A stretch of 64,000 bases of DNA, taken from contig JAWPGT010000001.1 of the NCBI GenBank assembly GCA_034638255.1, forward strand, positions 1,612,001 through 1,676,000. The letters run 5' to 3'. Origin of the DNA: Coprinus comatus (Eukaryota > Basidiomycota > Agaricomycetes > Agaricales > Agaricaceae). This document shows positions 1-12,660 of this stretch, one piece after another. Made by a program: the position numbers and the translations under genes. Positions within the stretch are counted from its first letter, which is position 1; the number at the start of each line of letters is the position of its first letter. Under the pieces are notes generated by a model. The model saw nothing but the letters and a program-made list of their open reading frames with translations, was not told the origin of the DNA and searched no databases.

Positions 1-1335
1 ATCACTTTTCCCGAGTCTGAACCATTATATTACTAGTAACTTATCCCGTCGACACTAGGTCGACAACCGGCTTACATCTCGTGCCGACCTCCGACCTCTG
101 ACAACCTATAGTTTATGTATATATACTGCACGCATGGTCAAGCATATGCGCAACCAACACGGATGACACCACATTGCTCAGGTGTCCAAGAGACCCAGTT
201 CTGTAGACGTCTGTTCTGAAGGATATACGGATGAAAGATACATAAGGGTACACAACAGGAGACTGCCGAGAAGATCACCAAGAACAACGCTTATACACAT
301 AATCTACATATCTACCCGGGATAATCATTGGGGCCCCGCCGTGCCCCCACTCACGCTCTCCAATATCCCCACAATTATCATCACATGGTAATTCATAAGT
401 TGTTTTCTCGATCATGAGCGGCTTGAGGATAACCCGGCTGATGACTTGGCAAATAATGTGCATATATGGCGGTTAATGTCGACTATACCATAATTAATGA
501 TTTACAATTTATAAAGGTTTTCAGTTATCAATTTTTCTGTCTGGAGAATGAAGCGGACTGAGATGATACAGTAAGTAGTATTAATATTTTCAGAAAGAAC
601 AGCTGTAATATTTGGAAGAACCAAGTCAGGGGGTTGATAGAACGATGTTTTTCTTGTCTCAAGGTAACCATAAGGCCCTCTGATTTACTTGTAGCAGTAT
701 CCAGTCAACTTCCAATATCGGGCTCACAATTCAATTAAGTTGTGTGAATGGTGGTTTACTTTGCTAGACACCCGTGCCCGTGAACTGAGGCTCATATACC
801 AAGTCAGTGACTCACAATTCAAGTTAAATGTGAGTAGAGCTCTACACAGAATATCCAATTGGGGTGTTCAAGTGCTCAAGCGGACTCGTACTCTTGATCC
901 ACTGTAAACTCTAAAGGCTAGTCTCCGAAGACATTTGCTTGTTCTAGATCTATAGCCAATCACTGTATCAGAAGTCCATGACGTCGTCTGGCTACCATAC
1001 ATGGTGGGAGCTATGAAAAGCTCAACAACGATCGCTGAATTTGGAAGAAATAGCTAGCTAGAAGCAAAGGGTGGCACGCGAAATCATGCTGTCGCCAATC
1101 CATTCTACGATCTTTACCTTTGTCTTTGAGAGTTATGGAGTGGGAACAAACGCTTGTAGCAGATAGATATTATTCAAAACTTATAATTAATCATAACCAC
1201 CAAAAAAAAAAAAAGTGTACCTAGTATAATGGTCCGAGACCAACAATATAACAATATTCTACAAATTGCGAACTGAAACTACTTAAACTGCAAACGAAAA
1301 TGCTAGAAAAAGAAAGAAAAAAACATACAAAAACT
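1..1335. other. Stretch without a recognised gene
   Basis: I see no reading frame with a recognisable domain and no chain of exons joined by plausible splice sites. The longest open stretches are about 60-70 codons and look random. The right end holds the 3' flank of the fasciclin gene, with A-rich runs around 1200-1213 and 1305-1325 that could belong to its 3' UTR. A lineage-specific gene or a non-coding RNA cannot be excluded. Confidence 0.5.
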
Positions 1336-4206
1336 CTACTCCTCATCATCATCTCTACTATACCCACCAACAGGTTCATATGTAGCTTCACTCACATCCC
1401 ACCTCCAAATTCTCCTAACCATCCAAAAGAACCCCAGAATTACCATAATACCCACAGTACCACCTAGACTTGGAGCCCCATACGCATGCCACCAAGATGG
1501 GTTGTAAGGCGACAACAATCTGTCAATTTGAATGACTCCTCCAGCTGCTCCAGCTGTAAACCCTTCAAAGTCATCTGTTGAAATGGATGAAGAGCCACAG
1601 GTAGTAGTACGTCCCCAAGAAATGATTTTTGCCCAATCTGTTTCTCCATCCGTCCCTCTAGCACCTTTAATCCCCACAATAAACTGTTTCTCTCCATCTT
1701 CCCCATTGTTCTTTGACAATTTGAACACTACATCCCCATACAACTCTGATTTCCTCAATGTTGAATAAGAGGCATCGTCTTCCAATGCTAGCGGCAAATT
1801 GCTATACGTTGGACCACCTTCACTTGGCGCACCACTATCGAGCATATATGATTTGTTTGGAATAGGTGTAGGAATAATGTGTTGTTCAACAATCGCTTTC
1901 AACCGCTCGGTGTTCGCAAACAACTGGGTGAGGTTATACTGTTTAAATGCCTCATCCATCGGACAAAGTAAAGTCCAACCCATACCACCAGCATCAATCA
2001 TCGCACTATATTTCTCAGCCCATGGTGAATCTTCAGGTGGCGCTGTTCCATTCAAAATCCACTCAAACCCAGCCCTGTTAACCATATTTGCCATCGTACT
2101 TCCTTTCGCCGCCTTGACCAATTTCCCAATTGTAATATCCACGGAACGAGGAAGTAAGATATCAGTCAATTCATGAATTACTCCAGTTTGAGTGAGCGTG
2201 TCTTTTGGTACTAGACGGGCTTTCATTCCTGGCCAACCACCGCTAGGGCTTACGAGAACTGTTCCGTTGGAAAGGCGTTCGAGTTTAATATCACTGCCTT
2301 CTAACGTTTGGAAGGTTTGTTGAGATCCGTTAACGAGAGGTCCTGCATATTCAACATCCGTAAGAGTATGATGAAGCAGAACTTTCTCTAGATCGCTCTT
2401 GGATGAAGGGCTGAGTAAATGTGAACTAACTAGTAAGCCGAGGTGTCTGAATGCTGAATTATAAGGGAGGAGCAGAGAGGTACGAGGCGTCGTCTTGAGA
2501 ACCTCGGCTTCGTTGGATGAAAGAACAGCCGCTAAGAAGGTTGATAAGTCTAATGATGGTAATGCGGTCGAGATAGCATCTGCGGGAGGAACAATGGGTC
2601 TTGAGACAAAGTAGACAATGATATTATCAACTTCGACTTTGGCAACAAAGTCAGCAATAGTACCTCAATATCATGTTAATGTACTTACTAGGGTCACCAA
2701 TGATACCGGCACCACCAAATTGAATGCTCTTGCCTCCTTTGTCACTTCCGTTCACATCAACCGCAAGGACTTGGCTTTCGCCTTTCAAGCCTTCCTCTTC
2801 TAAAGACGTCTGCAATAACATGCCGTCCCGCAATTTTTTGAACGGCCAATGACCAGGGATAAAGTGATATTGAAGCATCTTCATGAGCTCAGGAGTTCCT
2901 TTTTCTGGGAGCTCGCTACCCCCAAAGAGGGAGAGTACATCATCTTGGGGTGCTAAGATAGTGTATTTGGTATCGGGGTTGTTTATGAGATGTTCGAGGT
3001 TGGCAGAATGAAGTAGAGACACAAATGATGTACAATTCAAAGAGAGCAGGTACTTTTCGGGTGTAATCTTCAAGGCACCTTCGGGTATGAGTAAAGAGGA
3101 AACCAGGTGCAAGACACCATTGGAAGCATAGATGTCTGGTTGAATGAGTTTACCGTCAGCCACTCGAGTCCCATCGGATGTTGTGATGACTTCAACCGTT
3201 GTGCCATCAATAGTCGTAACTGTTGGTGTTATTGATTAGTTACTGCCATATGACGTCAGAAAAAATTATTACGATTGAGTCCTGGATCAAACGAGTCGGA
3301 CCATTTGACACCATGTTCAATAGCGGCGTGCATATTGAGAATACGTCGGAGATCGTCAGTGGCAAAGTCACTCTCGAGGTATATTCTCTCATATTTGTTT
3401 AGTTGTTCCCAAGCTTCATCCACGGGCAAGAATAGTGTCAGTTCGGAAGTGTTTTCCAGAACTTTGGTCGCGTCTGGGGTCAATATCTGACGGAGATAGG
3501 ACAATGATGGCTGCGCAGACACCACTTTAGCTATGATAAGATAAGTATGAGTCATGGGTTGGAATGGATAATGCACACCAAGATCGGGAGGAGGTTCCAA
3601 TATCTTTGAGATGCCCATTAGTACACCGTTACCCGCGTCCACGAGGCCTTTCGTAACCTCTGCTCCACCCTTTCCAAAGGCGTCTACACCGACCCATGCC
3701 TTTTGGTCGCGCGAGGTGGTGCGCAGTCGCTGTGGTTGATTTCCGAGTGTTCCGGTTGGTAATGGCATCCAAGGTGGAGACGGTGGGGGCTCTCTGCTAG
3801 GAGGATCGAGAGGTTTGTTAGGGTAGTGTAGTGTCTTCTGTGTTTGTGGCTTCTCATCTGAGGGCATGCCAGATATTGTGTAATTTAGAAGATGATAGAA
3901 GAGTTGTTGTCGAAGCTTTTCCTTGACGTTGTCTGTGACCACGAACTGGTCGTCTGAGATGATAGAGTTCCATAGTGGAGATGCATGCTTCTTTATTGCG
4001 TCGTTTGTGGGAGCGAAGAGGGTGCTACCGTCGAGTCTATTGAGAGTTGGTATGAGACGGGTGCGTTGAAGGAGAACGAGAAGTGATTCAAAGTCTTTGT
4101 CGTTGCCGAGTGCATCAACAAGAGTCCTGGACTGTGTTGTTAGTGGAATCTGTACTGCACAAGCTGTAGCAATGAAGGAAGATAGTAGTAGGGAAGCGAG
4201 ATGCAT
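1336..4206 (-). CDS. Fasciclin (FAS1) repeat membrane protein, five FAS1 domains
   Basis: Three exons are read: 4206-3273, 3219-2689 and 2636-1336, total 2766 nt and 921 residues. Both introns (3220-3272, 53 nt; 2637-2688, 52 nt) have GT-AG ends and a CTAAT/CTGAC-like branch site. The start has a signal peptide (about residues 1-18). Five FAS1 repeats follow; they show the family pattern of a 'TLFAP/TILAP'-type strand in the first half and an 'NGVLH(L/V)'-type strand in the second. Near the C-terminus is one membrane segment (GTVGIMVILGFFWMV) and a short acidic tail ending DDDEE. The layout resembles the fungal vacuolar-membrane fasciclin proteins (S. cerevisiae Ylr001c type), so a type I membrane glycoprotein facing the vacuole or secretory lumen is inferred. 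Its exact role is unknown. It shares a 69-bp divergent promoter with RAV1. Confidence 0.88.
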
Positions 4207-4275
4207 TGAGGATAGGGAAAGGAGGGAGGAGTGAAGTCATGGGCCGGAACCACGTGCTCTTCTCTGACGTCCACC
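4207..4275. promoter_or_regulatory. 69-bp divergent promoter between the fasciclin gene and RAV1, with CACGTG
   Basis: Only 69 bp separate the two start codons, which face away from each other. A CACGTG core (4251-4256), the site bound by bHLH factors of the Cbf1/Pho4/TFEB type, lies inside. With so little room, core promoters and 5' UTRs of the two genes must overlap or be extremely short. The regulatory role is inferred from position. Confidence 0.5.
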
Positions 4276-7200
4276 ATGCTCAACGCACAGTCTGCCTATC
4301 CAGGAACTCCGCCTGGCAGGCTGCACTTTATTGCAGATACCATAGTATGTATTTCATTTATCTATTGACCCAACTACATAACACCACATAGTTATATCGG
4401 TCAGCACAATCCGTAGTAATCCTCAATGCTCGTTCTCTTGCTCTCGTCCGCGTTCTTGCTTTCTGGGAAGCCTATTCATCCTATAAACACACCAATGACC
4501 ATATAGCATGCATCACAGTCGATCCTGGTAGAAAGCTCGTAGGTCTCTGAAATATTCGTTCAAGAAGTTCTGCCTCACTGTCCTCAGGTGGTGGTAGCCA
4601 TGGGCTCGCGCATCGCTGCATGGGCCCTCTCTGGGGTCAATCAAGACGTATGGAGACTGCATTCAACCCTGATTCTACCAGAAGGCCAATCTATCACTAC
4701 GCTCGATAGCAAATATGGTACCGCAGATTTTGTCATATGATGGGCCACTCCTAACTTGCCGGCATATCAGGTCTCCTCGCAGTTGGTACCCAGAATGGTC
4801 TATCTGTCTACAACTCTGTGCTTGAAAACGATCTGCCAACATGGTCTTTGAAGTGGACAATCCAGTCGGTCTTGACTCCTGGTATTCATGAACCCCGTTA
4901 GCTCATTCGCTTCCGCCCAGATGTCCTACTCCCGAGATTGTTAGCTTCGCCCCATCCTTAATGTACATTGCAATCCTCCCGAAAGTGCGCAGGGCGTGCC
5001 AATTTGCTCTGTTATCATTTCTTGACACAGTCCCTCATTGCAGAATAGCAATGTTGTCAGAATATACTCCACAACTTCCGGAAGACATATTCAAGCTATT
5101 CCTCACCCCCGTCCCGTAGCCAATCTACGTTGGCGCCAGCCACAGGCAACCAGTCGGTGAGATAATATACAACTCTATTTACAATATGCACCTGAGTTAG
5201 ATTATTCAAGTGACGACCTGCTCTTATATACCATCACCGTAGACTCTACCCTCCGAATATTTCTCCCAGTCGTCGACGCTCCACGGACCCTGCAACTTCA
5301 CACCTCTCTAGACCTCTATTCTTCACTACCATATACATTCGCATCCACGTACCTCGACACAACTTCAGTTTTCTGGCTCGACAGACAATTGATCGAGTCG
5401 GTCTTGACTCGAATACTGAAAGCACATGAAGGAAACGACAACATCCAGTTCCGAGTCATGAAAGACATCATTGACGAGAAATGGGATCTATTCCTACGTG
5501 TACTTTCAGATGGTTCAATAATCCTAAGTGCAGTCGCAGTACGTGTCGTTATTTTTTCTTATTTCCTTCATTTAGCTAACTAACATCGACTTGAACAGAA
5601 TATTGACAGAAGACCACCTACACTCCTTCAACAATTCACACTCAAACATACACCTCCAAACACACTTCCCACAAATCCGATCCCTTCATATGCATATATC
5701 TTACCAAATCCTGATCCTACAAAACTCACATTTATAACTTCTCCGCCTCTTACAACATATGCTCTCTCACCTATTGAATTCTTCAATCCTTCTTCAAGTA
5801 CACATGCTTCTGGACAATCTTCATCCCCTGTAATTACTTTATCTGGGAGCCATCTCAGTAAAAGGAGAGGAAGCGTCGGGGGTATGGTAATTGGAGAGGC
5901 TACTGCCCATGTAAGTGGATTGGAAATGTTAGAGAGAAGTATGAAGGGTGTCAAATACGGTGAACGACAAATATCTAGGTTCCTGAGATCCTCAGAAGGT
6001 CATGCTGTTGCTGTTTTACGTGAAGGTGGATGTGGTGAGATTTGGAAAATCGCGGATGGGGGTTGGAGTGGTAGAATGGCTAGTAAATTAGTACCTGCAA
6101 TCGAAGGTGAATTTGAGGGTGCTGATTTTGTTGTGGTACTCAATAGAGGTGAATCACTCTCTGTGTATATCCTTCTGAGATACTGATGTAGGTTTGAAAG
6201 GGCACTTGTATGCTACGTATTCAGCGACACATGACCTTATCAGCTTACACGCTCGGACTAATCCAACAGTACTGCATACACTTGAAGTACCAAAACTCGA
6301 ATCTTTGTTCACTTATCCTCTACCTAACCTCTCTTCGACTTCCGCCACGAATGATCAATACAAATATGAAACAGAATCAATATTTGGTATAACTCCTGAT
6401 TTCTACATCATTCATATCAGGATTGAACAGGATACAAAGAAGATGGTGATTATTTCTCATGAAAGGTTACCTTTGTTGGAACCTGTTTCAAAGAGTTCAA
6501 GTTTGTCTCCACCACCTTCACCTTCTGTCAGATTCAAATCTCCCAATATAAATTTGAACTGGAATAATATTCGAGATATAGATAGGACTGTTAATGGAAA
6601 TAAAATCCAGAAAATAATAGCAGTTGATCCTATGGCATGGGGATGGGACATTCGGCTTGAACATGAAAGGAAAAGAAGTGAAGATGGAAGTGGAGTCCAT
6701 AATTTTAGCAATGTGAATGCTAAAGGGATGTCGAATGGAATCAGGAAAGGAAGAGGAGGTTGGGAAGAACATGATGTTTTATTGAGTGTTTCGGAGAATG
6801 GAGAATTGGCATTTTGGGTTCCAGAACAAAATGGTCTCAATAGTGGCAATAATATCCATAATAATAATGGGAATAGAACAGGTAATGGGAGTTCAGGTAA
6901 ATGGAGATGTACAGGACGTGTAAGGACGGAGAGGAGAGGGTTTAATAGGGCTAGGTGTAGTTCTGCTAAGAAAACTGCTTTAGGTGCGTTTTTCTTCCAA
7001 CTTGAACAGTGCTCGAAATAATCAATAGTTTGAATATATTATAGTTGTGCCGACCTCAGAAGGAGCAGAATTGACTATATGGGATTCTATGGAATCTGAA
7101 TTCGCTTCAGGTTTAGAATATTGTGGTATCTTCGAGTATGTCTCCTGCTCTCATCTCATCTCCTTATGCTCATTTAGCTCGTAGTGAACCGATTTTTGAT

Positions 7201-10118
7201 TTGGATTGGAACACAACCCCAGATATGCAATCTATACTCGCGGTTGGGCTAGCTCAAAAGATCGACATATTGTGCCAACAAAGAATGACTTATTTCGATG
7301 AAGGTCCTGGATGGGCTTTATGTCATCGCATCGATATTTCTGGGTTTGTTTTCTCGTCATTCTCTCCTTAAACAAGATAGCTTACCTCTTGATTTTTTTC
7401 TTGCAGTTCGACGCCATATCCTATAGGTGATTCGGTATGGCTTTCGTATGGTTCTTTCCTTGTTGCGTCAGGTCATCAGATATGTATATATGGTGAATCT
7501 CGGCATGCGAGGAAATCAGTTCCACTTGTTGATAAGAAAGGGAAAACGGATGATGACAAGCAAGATGAGAAGGAAGAAGAGGAAGAGGAGCATCAGAATC
7601 TATTTGAGTATGTTGCAAGAAGGAATGGTCCTTTGGAGAATTATCATCCCCAGATGATTCTACAATGTCTGCTATGGGGTGGGCTTCTTTTTCTCTTTTC
7701 TTACTTGGTTGACCTTAACTGTTTGTGAAATTGGGAAATCAGATAAGGTGGAATTAGTGAAAGATATTATAGTGAATTTGGCGAAAGCAGTGAAATTGCA
7801 GAAGGAGCATGGTAACAAGAAGAATATGTGGGAGCCTCTGTCCGTAGAGAGGTTCTTGGAACATGGTTCTGAAGGTAGTGCTAGTAAGGTAAGGAATTCT
7901 CCTTGTTACAATAATGGAACTGATTAACTTGTTTAACTCAGCTTTCTGCAACTAAGAAGCAACAGTATAATTCATTATTCTCCACGAGTATTGATCAGGA
8001 GGAGTGAGTGGTAGAATACTGTATATGACTGCATGTGTATAGTTTGGCTAACAGTGATGTAGACATGAACGGGAGGGGTTCTCAAGGACGCTGGTTGAAG
8101 AGCTACTAGAAACTCTAGAGACAGAACCACTTCTTCATTTAACCCCTAACGAGCATGCTCATCTTCTCGTCCTCATCCAAGCAACTCTCGAGGTTAGCTC
8201 TATTTTTTACTATATGTAAACTCGATATCAATTTTTGCTCTAGATCGATGAACAACGTCGTGCATTAGACTCCAATGGACTGCGCTATCTAATATCTATG
8301 CGTTCATTCTATATCCTCAATCAACGTGCATCATCCCCTTCCTCACCTCCTACGAAAATAAGCAAAGGAGGAACTATACCTTTGAAGAAAACAGGGTTTA
8401 GAGAAAGATTGAGGTATAGAGATATGGTTTGGGCATTTTATAGTGAGAGTCAGGAGTTGTTAGTGAATTCATGTACGAGTGCTTGTGGTGGGAAAATGAC
8501 ATGGGCAGACGCAAGAGCACTGGGATTACCTATTTGGTTGAATTCTCTTGAATCCTTGGTGTGTTATTCCCTCTCAATAAAAGAATGGAATACTGATTTA
8601 CGAGGGTTAGAAAACTCAAATGGAAGTGATAGCGAGGAATGAATATATGTCTGGGGATAACCGTGATCCAGTGGCTTGTTCATTATTCTATTTCGCACTC
8701 GGGAAGGTTAAACTTGTACATGGATTATGGAGGCAGGCTGCTTGGCATAAAGAACAAGCTGTTATGCTTAGATTCTTGGCAAACGATTTTACACAAGGGA
8801 AATGGAAGACTTCGGCTTTGAAGAATGCTTATGCATTGTTAGGAAAACGACGATTTGGTATGTTTTCAACTTCACCATCATGCGTTTACGAACAAGAACA
8901 TTGACATTTTGTTGCACGTTGTGTTCTTAGAGTATGCCGCTGCGTTTTTCTTACTGGGTGGCTCACTTAAAGACGCAGTAAATGTATGCGTTCGACAATT
9001 GAAAGATTTCCAATTGGCTATTGCTTTGGCTAGAGTGGTAGAGCAGAACAATGAGGGACCAATATTTAAGAGTATTCTCAAAGAGACTGTGTTACCTATT
9101 GCATTCCGGACTGGGAATAGGTGGCTGGGTGGATGGGCTTTTTGGTTATTACATCAAAGAGATTTGACTGTTCGGATTCTCTTGGTGTGTCATATTTTCA
9201 GTTTTCTGACAAAAAGAGAAAACTACTGACGGTAGGGGTGAAAATAGACACCATTACAAGATATTGCGACTGCATGCGGGATTGTCGTCGAAGAAATTGG
9301 AGAACCACATTATGATGATCCAAGTCTTGCTTTATTGTTCTCACAGTTGAGGTCTAAAACTTTGCAAGCTGCGAAAGGGACAAGTGAGATTTCGGGTCGG
9401 ATGGAGTTTAATTTCGTCCTCCAAATCGCAAGAGTCTTTTGTCGCATGGGTATGTTGTTTCTTTCATCAAACAGCAATATATCATAACTCAAACATTGAA
9501 ATTGTAGGTTGTCATGTTTTAGCGTTAGATCTGGTCCGTTCTTGGTCCTTCGAGCGTCCTTCATCTCCTTTCATTCGAAATACCAACAACTTCAACTCTA
9601 ACCCAAACCCAACACCAACAGGCCAACCTGATGTAGATATGGATACTCTCAGCGAACTTAGATCAGGTCCTCCGAGTCCTCCAATTACACGTAGAAGTTC
9701 AAGCCAAAGTCGACTTTCTATGTCTATGTTCCCACTTGAACCTGGTTTAAGACGTCGTTCTTCGATTATGATTGATATGGATATCTTGTCGTTACCACCT
9801 ACACCTGCAAGACCCATTTCACCTGGACCTGGGCAAGAACGACTTGATTCTAGTCAACCTAGTCTTGTTAGTACAAGTGGAATTGGAATTGAAATTGGAA
9901 CAGGAACAGGAACAGGAACCGGGGAAAGAAGAAATGAAGTTCAATCTGCTGAGGTGTTGCCATCAACAATGAAATCACCCATTATTCCTTCTGGTGGTGG
10001 TCTGGAAAGGAAAGAAGAGAATGATTTGTTTGCTAGGAAAGCTGGGTTAGGTAGTTTGATGAAGAGTGCGAAACAGGATGTACAGGTACCTGAGTTTGAT
10101 ATGAGTGCATTCTTTTGA
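4276..10118 (+). CDS. RAV1: RAV1/DMXL-family regulator of V-ATPase assembly (RAVE complex)
   Basis: Rav1 is the scaffold of the RAVE complex, which helps the V1 and V0 sectors of the vacuolar proton ATPase reassemble. The gene has many short introns and a product I estimate at 1,500-1,600 residues. The start is ATG 4276 (MLNAQSAYPGTPPGRLHFI), spliced at 4344 to an exon that continues the beta-propeller. WD40-like strands run through the N-terminal half. A conserved block near 7180-7340 reads EPIFDLDWN...DMQSILAVG. The Rav1 C-terminal domain follows, with RLRYRDMVWAFYSESQELL (about 8408-8462) and DPVACSLFYFALGKVKLVHG (about 8667-8726). A long Ser/Pro-rich tail with a short Gly-Thr repeat (about 9880-9920) ends in PEFDMSAFF. 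One intron (about 4867-4960) could not be placed with certainty. No frameshift was seen. Confidence 0.93.
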
Positions 10119-10652
10119 GTGCATATACATTTTCATTTTATTTTATTCTATCGTTGTTTTTTTTCTTGGACTATTTAGAGTCGTAGCTGTCGTGTTTCGA
10201 TAGATTTTTTGGACTAAAAATGTTCTTGAGGGGTTTAAAGAAAGAATAGTGTATGTGCGTGTGTAGATGTAGACGAACCCTCTCGGATCCCTTCCTTTCC
10301 TGAATAAAATAAACAAGCAATATCTTTTCGTTTTGTATATTGGCCCCCTTGGGCATATTCAGGAGTAAAACCAGTAGATTCAATTTTGAGTACCTCCTTT
10401 CTCTCACTCTCAGTATACTACACCCTCATATATGCTACGGTACGTCCCATTTATTTTTATTCTACCTCTCCGACCTGCTAATAATATGGATGGCTGTTGA
10501 TTTTCCGTTACCTATTTCATTCATAAAAACAGACAATGGTATTTTCTTTAGCGGTATAATATGTACTTGTCGTTGTCATTCTCTACATCCTTGAAACTCG
10601 TAAATTGGCACACCGAGTTGGACTTGAAGCTGCAATATCAAAATGGTGAGAG
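10119..10652. other. Convergent 3' flanks of RAV1 and GDI
   Basis: These 534 bp lie between two converging genes. AT-rich and poly-T runs just after the RAV1 stop (10130-10165) suit a 3' UTR with poly(A) sites. No convincing exon was found. Confidence 0.6.
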
Positions 10653-12440
10653 TTAAAAAATGGTAGAAGTAAAACCAAGAAACCGTATTGCAATGGAACT
10701 CTGTTGGTCCAGGATTATGGGTACATCGAAAAGAGAGCACGTAGGTAGTAAATCATCCACACCAAAAAAAGAAGCCTTACAACTTCCATCTCCACATCTA
10801 CTCTTGAACTTCAACTTCCCTCTTTTAAGTACAAGATCACTTCCAACAACTCGTTTCCAAACATCTTGAACATCCTCAACAACAGTTTCGAAATGAGAAG
10901 TAGCATCATATGAACGAGTGATGAAAACGCTATCAGAAGTACCATCACTTGTAGGTGTATAGAGTGGTGTGATTGATGTGAATTTTTGATAAATGGGTCC
11001 TAGAAGCTGAAGACCTGGAAGAATTTCTTTCTCTGGTACGGATGTCTCCACGATTGTGCTGACGATAGCAACATAGAGATCTTTAGCACAGACATTATGT
11101 GTTGAGGAAACCATTGCAATGTAGATATCTAGTATTACCATATTCACATTAGTACACGAGGAGTGTTTCAAAGAAAGAGAGGCTTACCATTTCTTCTACC
11201 GACTTGGTTCTGAGGAATGATAATTTGACAACTATCAGAATCGTCGGTTCCAGGAATAGGATGCTTCAACAAGCAAATGGCTCTAACAACTTTGCCAGTT
11301 TCAATAACTCTAACCTTTCCACCATCCAAACCTTCCGATCCAGCACCAAAGTAACTAGGATCTCCAATTACCTGTTTGGCTTTCACGGTTTCATTACCAC
11401 TTCGTACACCAATGAATTTGCCATCAGGTCCAGTAATAATTTCGTCAATTTGTTTGTCGAGCATGTAAGTTCCACCGTAAATAGCACTGAGACGTGCGAA
11501 CGATTGTGGGAGTTCACCGAGACCGTAGAGTGGGTAAATGTATGGTGACTTTCCATAGCGAGCCATTGATGAAGTGTATAGAATGATACGGTCATATGTA
11601 GGTCTAGCGGATTTAGTGATGTAACTGATAATGAGGATGAAGAGGTAAGATAGGGGTGTATGGGTTGGTTAATGGATTTTTACGTACTCATCATCGAGGT
11701 AAAGTGCCATTGCGTGTCCGATAAAGTCTTGAGTACCTGCCTCGAGGCCAAACTTCTCGTAGACAGTCCTCATGCTATCTTTGTCAAGATCGAGACCTGC
11801 ACACATGAGTTAATACCATATGTTTCCCCATCCTCGGGGGATAAGCCACTGACCCTGATGAGTGGCAGGGTCATCATCCCTCCAGTTCTGCAAAAACTCG
11901 AAGAATTTCTTCGCTCTTCGTTTCTCGAAAAGACCCATCAAAGGACTCTTGACGGCCTCCATTTCTGTACTAGGTACCTTGGAAATCCTACCATCACGGT
12001 AAACAAAAGAACCTGCGATCTGCTTAAACTCGAGATAGCGAGTGACGTCGGTGTGAACGAGGATCTTTGTGAGTTCACCAGATGCGATGATGAACTTGGG
12101 TACGAGGTCAACAGCGTAGTCTCTGTCACGACCCAAATCTGTGGGAGGTGCCTCTTCTGGGCGGAATTTGCGGTAGAGCTGAAGGGTGGGTAGTGGTGAA
12201 TATTAGTTCCGGAGATATTTACGCGAAATAAAGAGAGCTTACTTGTGTCAGATTCAAACTAGCACTGTCACCACCGTAGTAGTCGTTCCTATCCATATGG
12301 AGGACCTTTTTGCCCTCGACGGATAGGAGACCTGAGAGGATACATTCTGTCAAACCAGTTCCAAGCACGATAACCTGTTCGTTGTTAAGTCAGTGGTCTA
12401 TGGCGACGACAAGAACGCGTACGTCGTATTCCTCATCCAT
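10653..12440 (-). CDS. GDI1: Rab GDP-dissociation inhibitor (GDI)
   Basis: GDI extracts prenylated GDP-bound Rab GTPases from membranes and recycles them through the cytosol. The start codon at 12440 gives MDEEYD, and an intron follows at once. The next exon carries the family signature [18 protein letters not shown] and [17 protein letters not shown], the dinucleotide-like fold of Rab GDI/REP. Later exons hold the [17 protein letters not shown] block, [15 protein letters not shown] and [17 protein letters not shown] near the end. Five to six introns are present. The C-terminus is uncertain. Read straight through, the last exon adds about 50 residues unlike GDI and stops at 10653. If a GT-AG intron near 10705-10784 is removed, a TAG is formed across the junction and the protein ends shortly after [13 protein letters not shown] palindromic GGCACGTGCC lies about 90 bp upstream. 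Confidence 0.95.
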
Positions 12441-12527
12441 GGTGGTAGTTGATTGTTGAGATCAGTGAGTGGTTGGTTGCTACTGACCTTAATTATGTAC
12501 ACTTATCGATCTCCATATCCATAAATA

Positions 12528-12537
12528 GGCACGTGCC
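12528..12537. promoter_or_regulatory. Palindromic CACGTG element upstream of GDI1
   Basis: GGCACGTGCC is a perfect 10-bp palindrome about 90 bp upstream of the GDI1 start codon, in the 220-bp gap before the next gene. The E-box core suggests a bHLH factor site; binding is inferred only. Confidence 0.35.
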
Positions 12538-12660
12538 ATTACTCTCAAGAAATAGTGTTACACGGGAATAATAACAAGAAGTTGCGACGTAAGATACACC
12601 CAGCCTTCCCAAGAAAAATAATTATACGGCACAACTTGTGCAAAGTATTAGAATAACGAA

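Noticed and set aside
6457..6849. 130-codon minus-strand open frame inside RAV1
   Set aside because: Antisense to a coding exon with clear Rav1 continuity; no motif.
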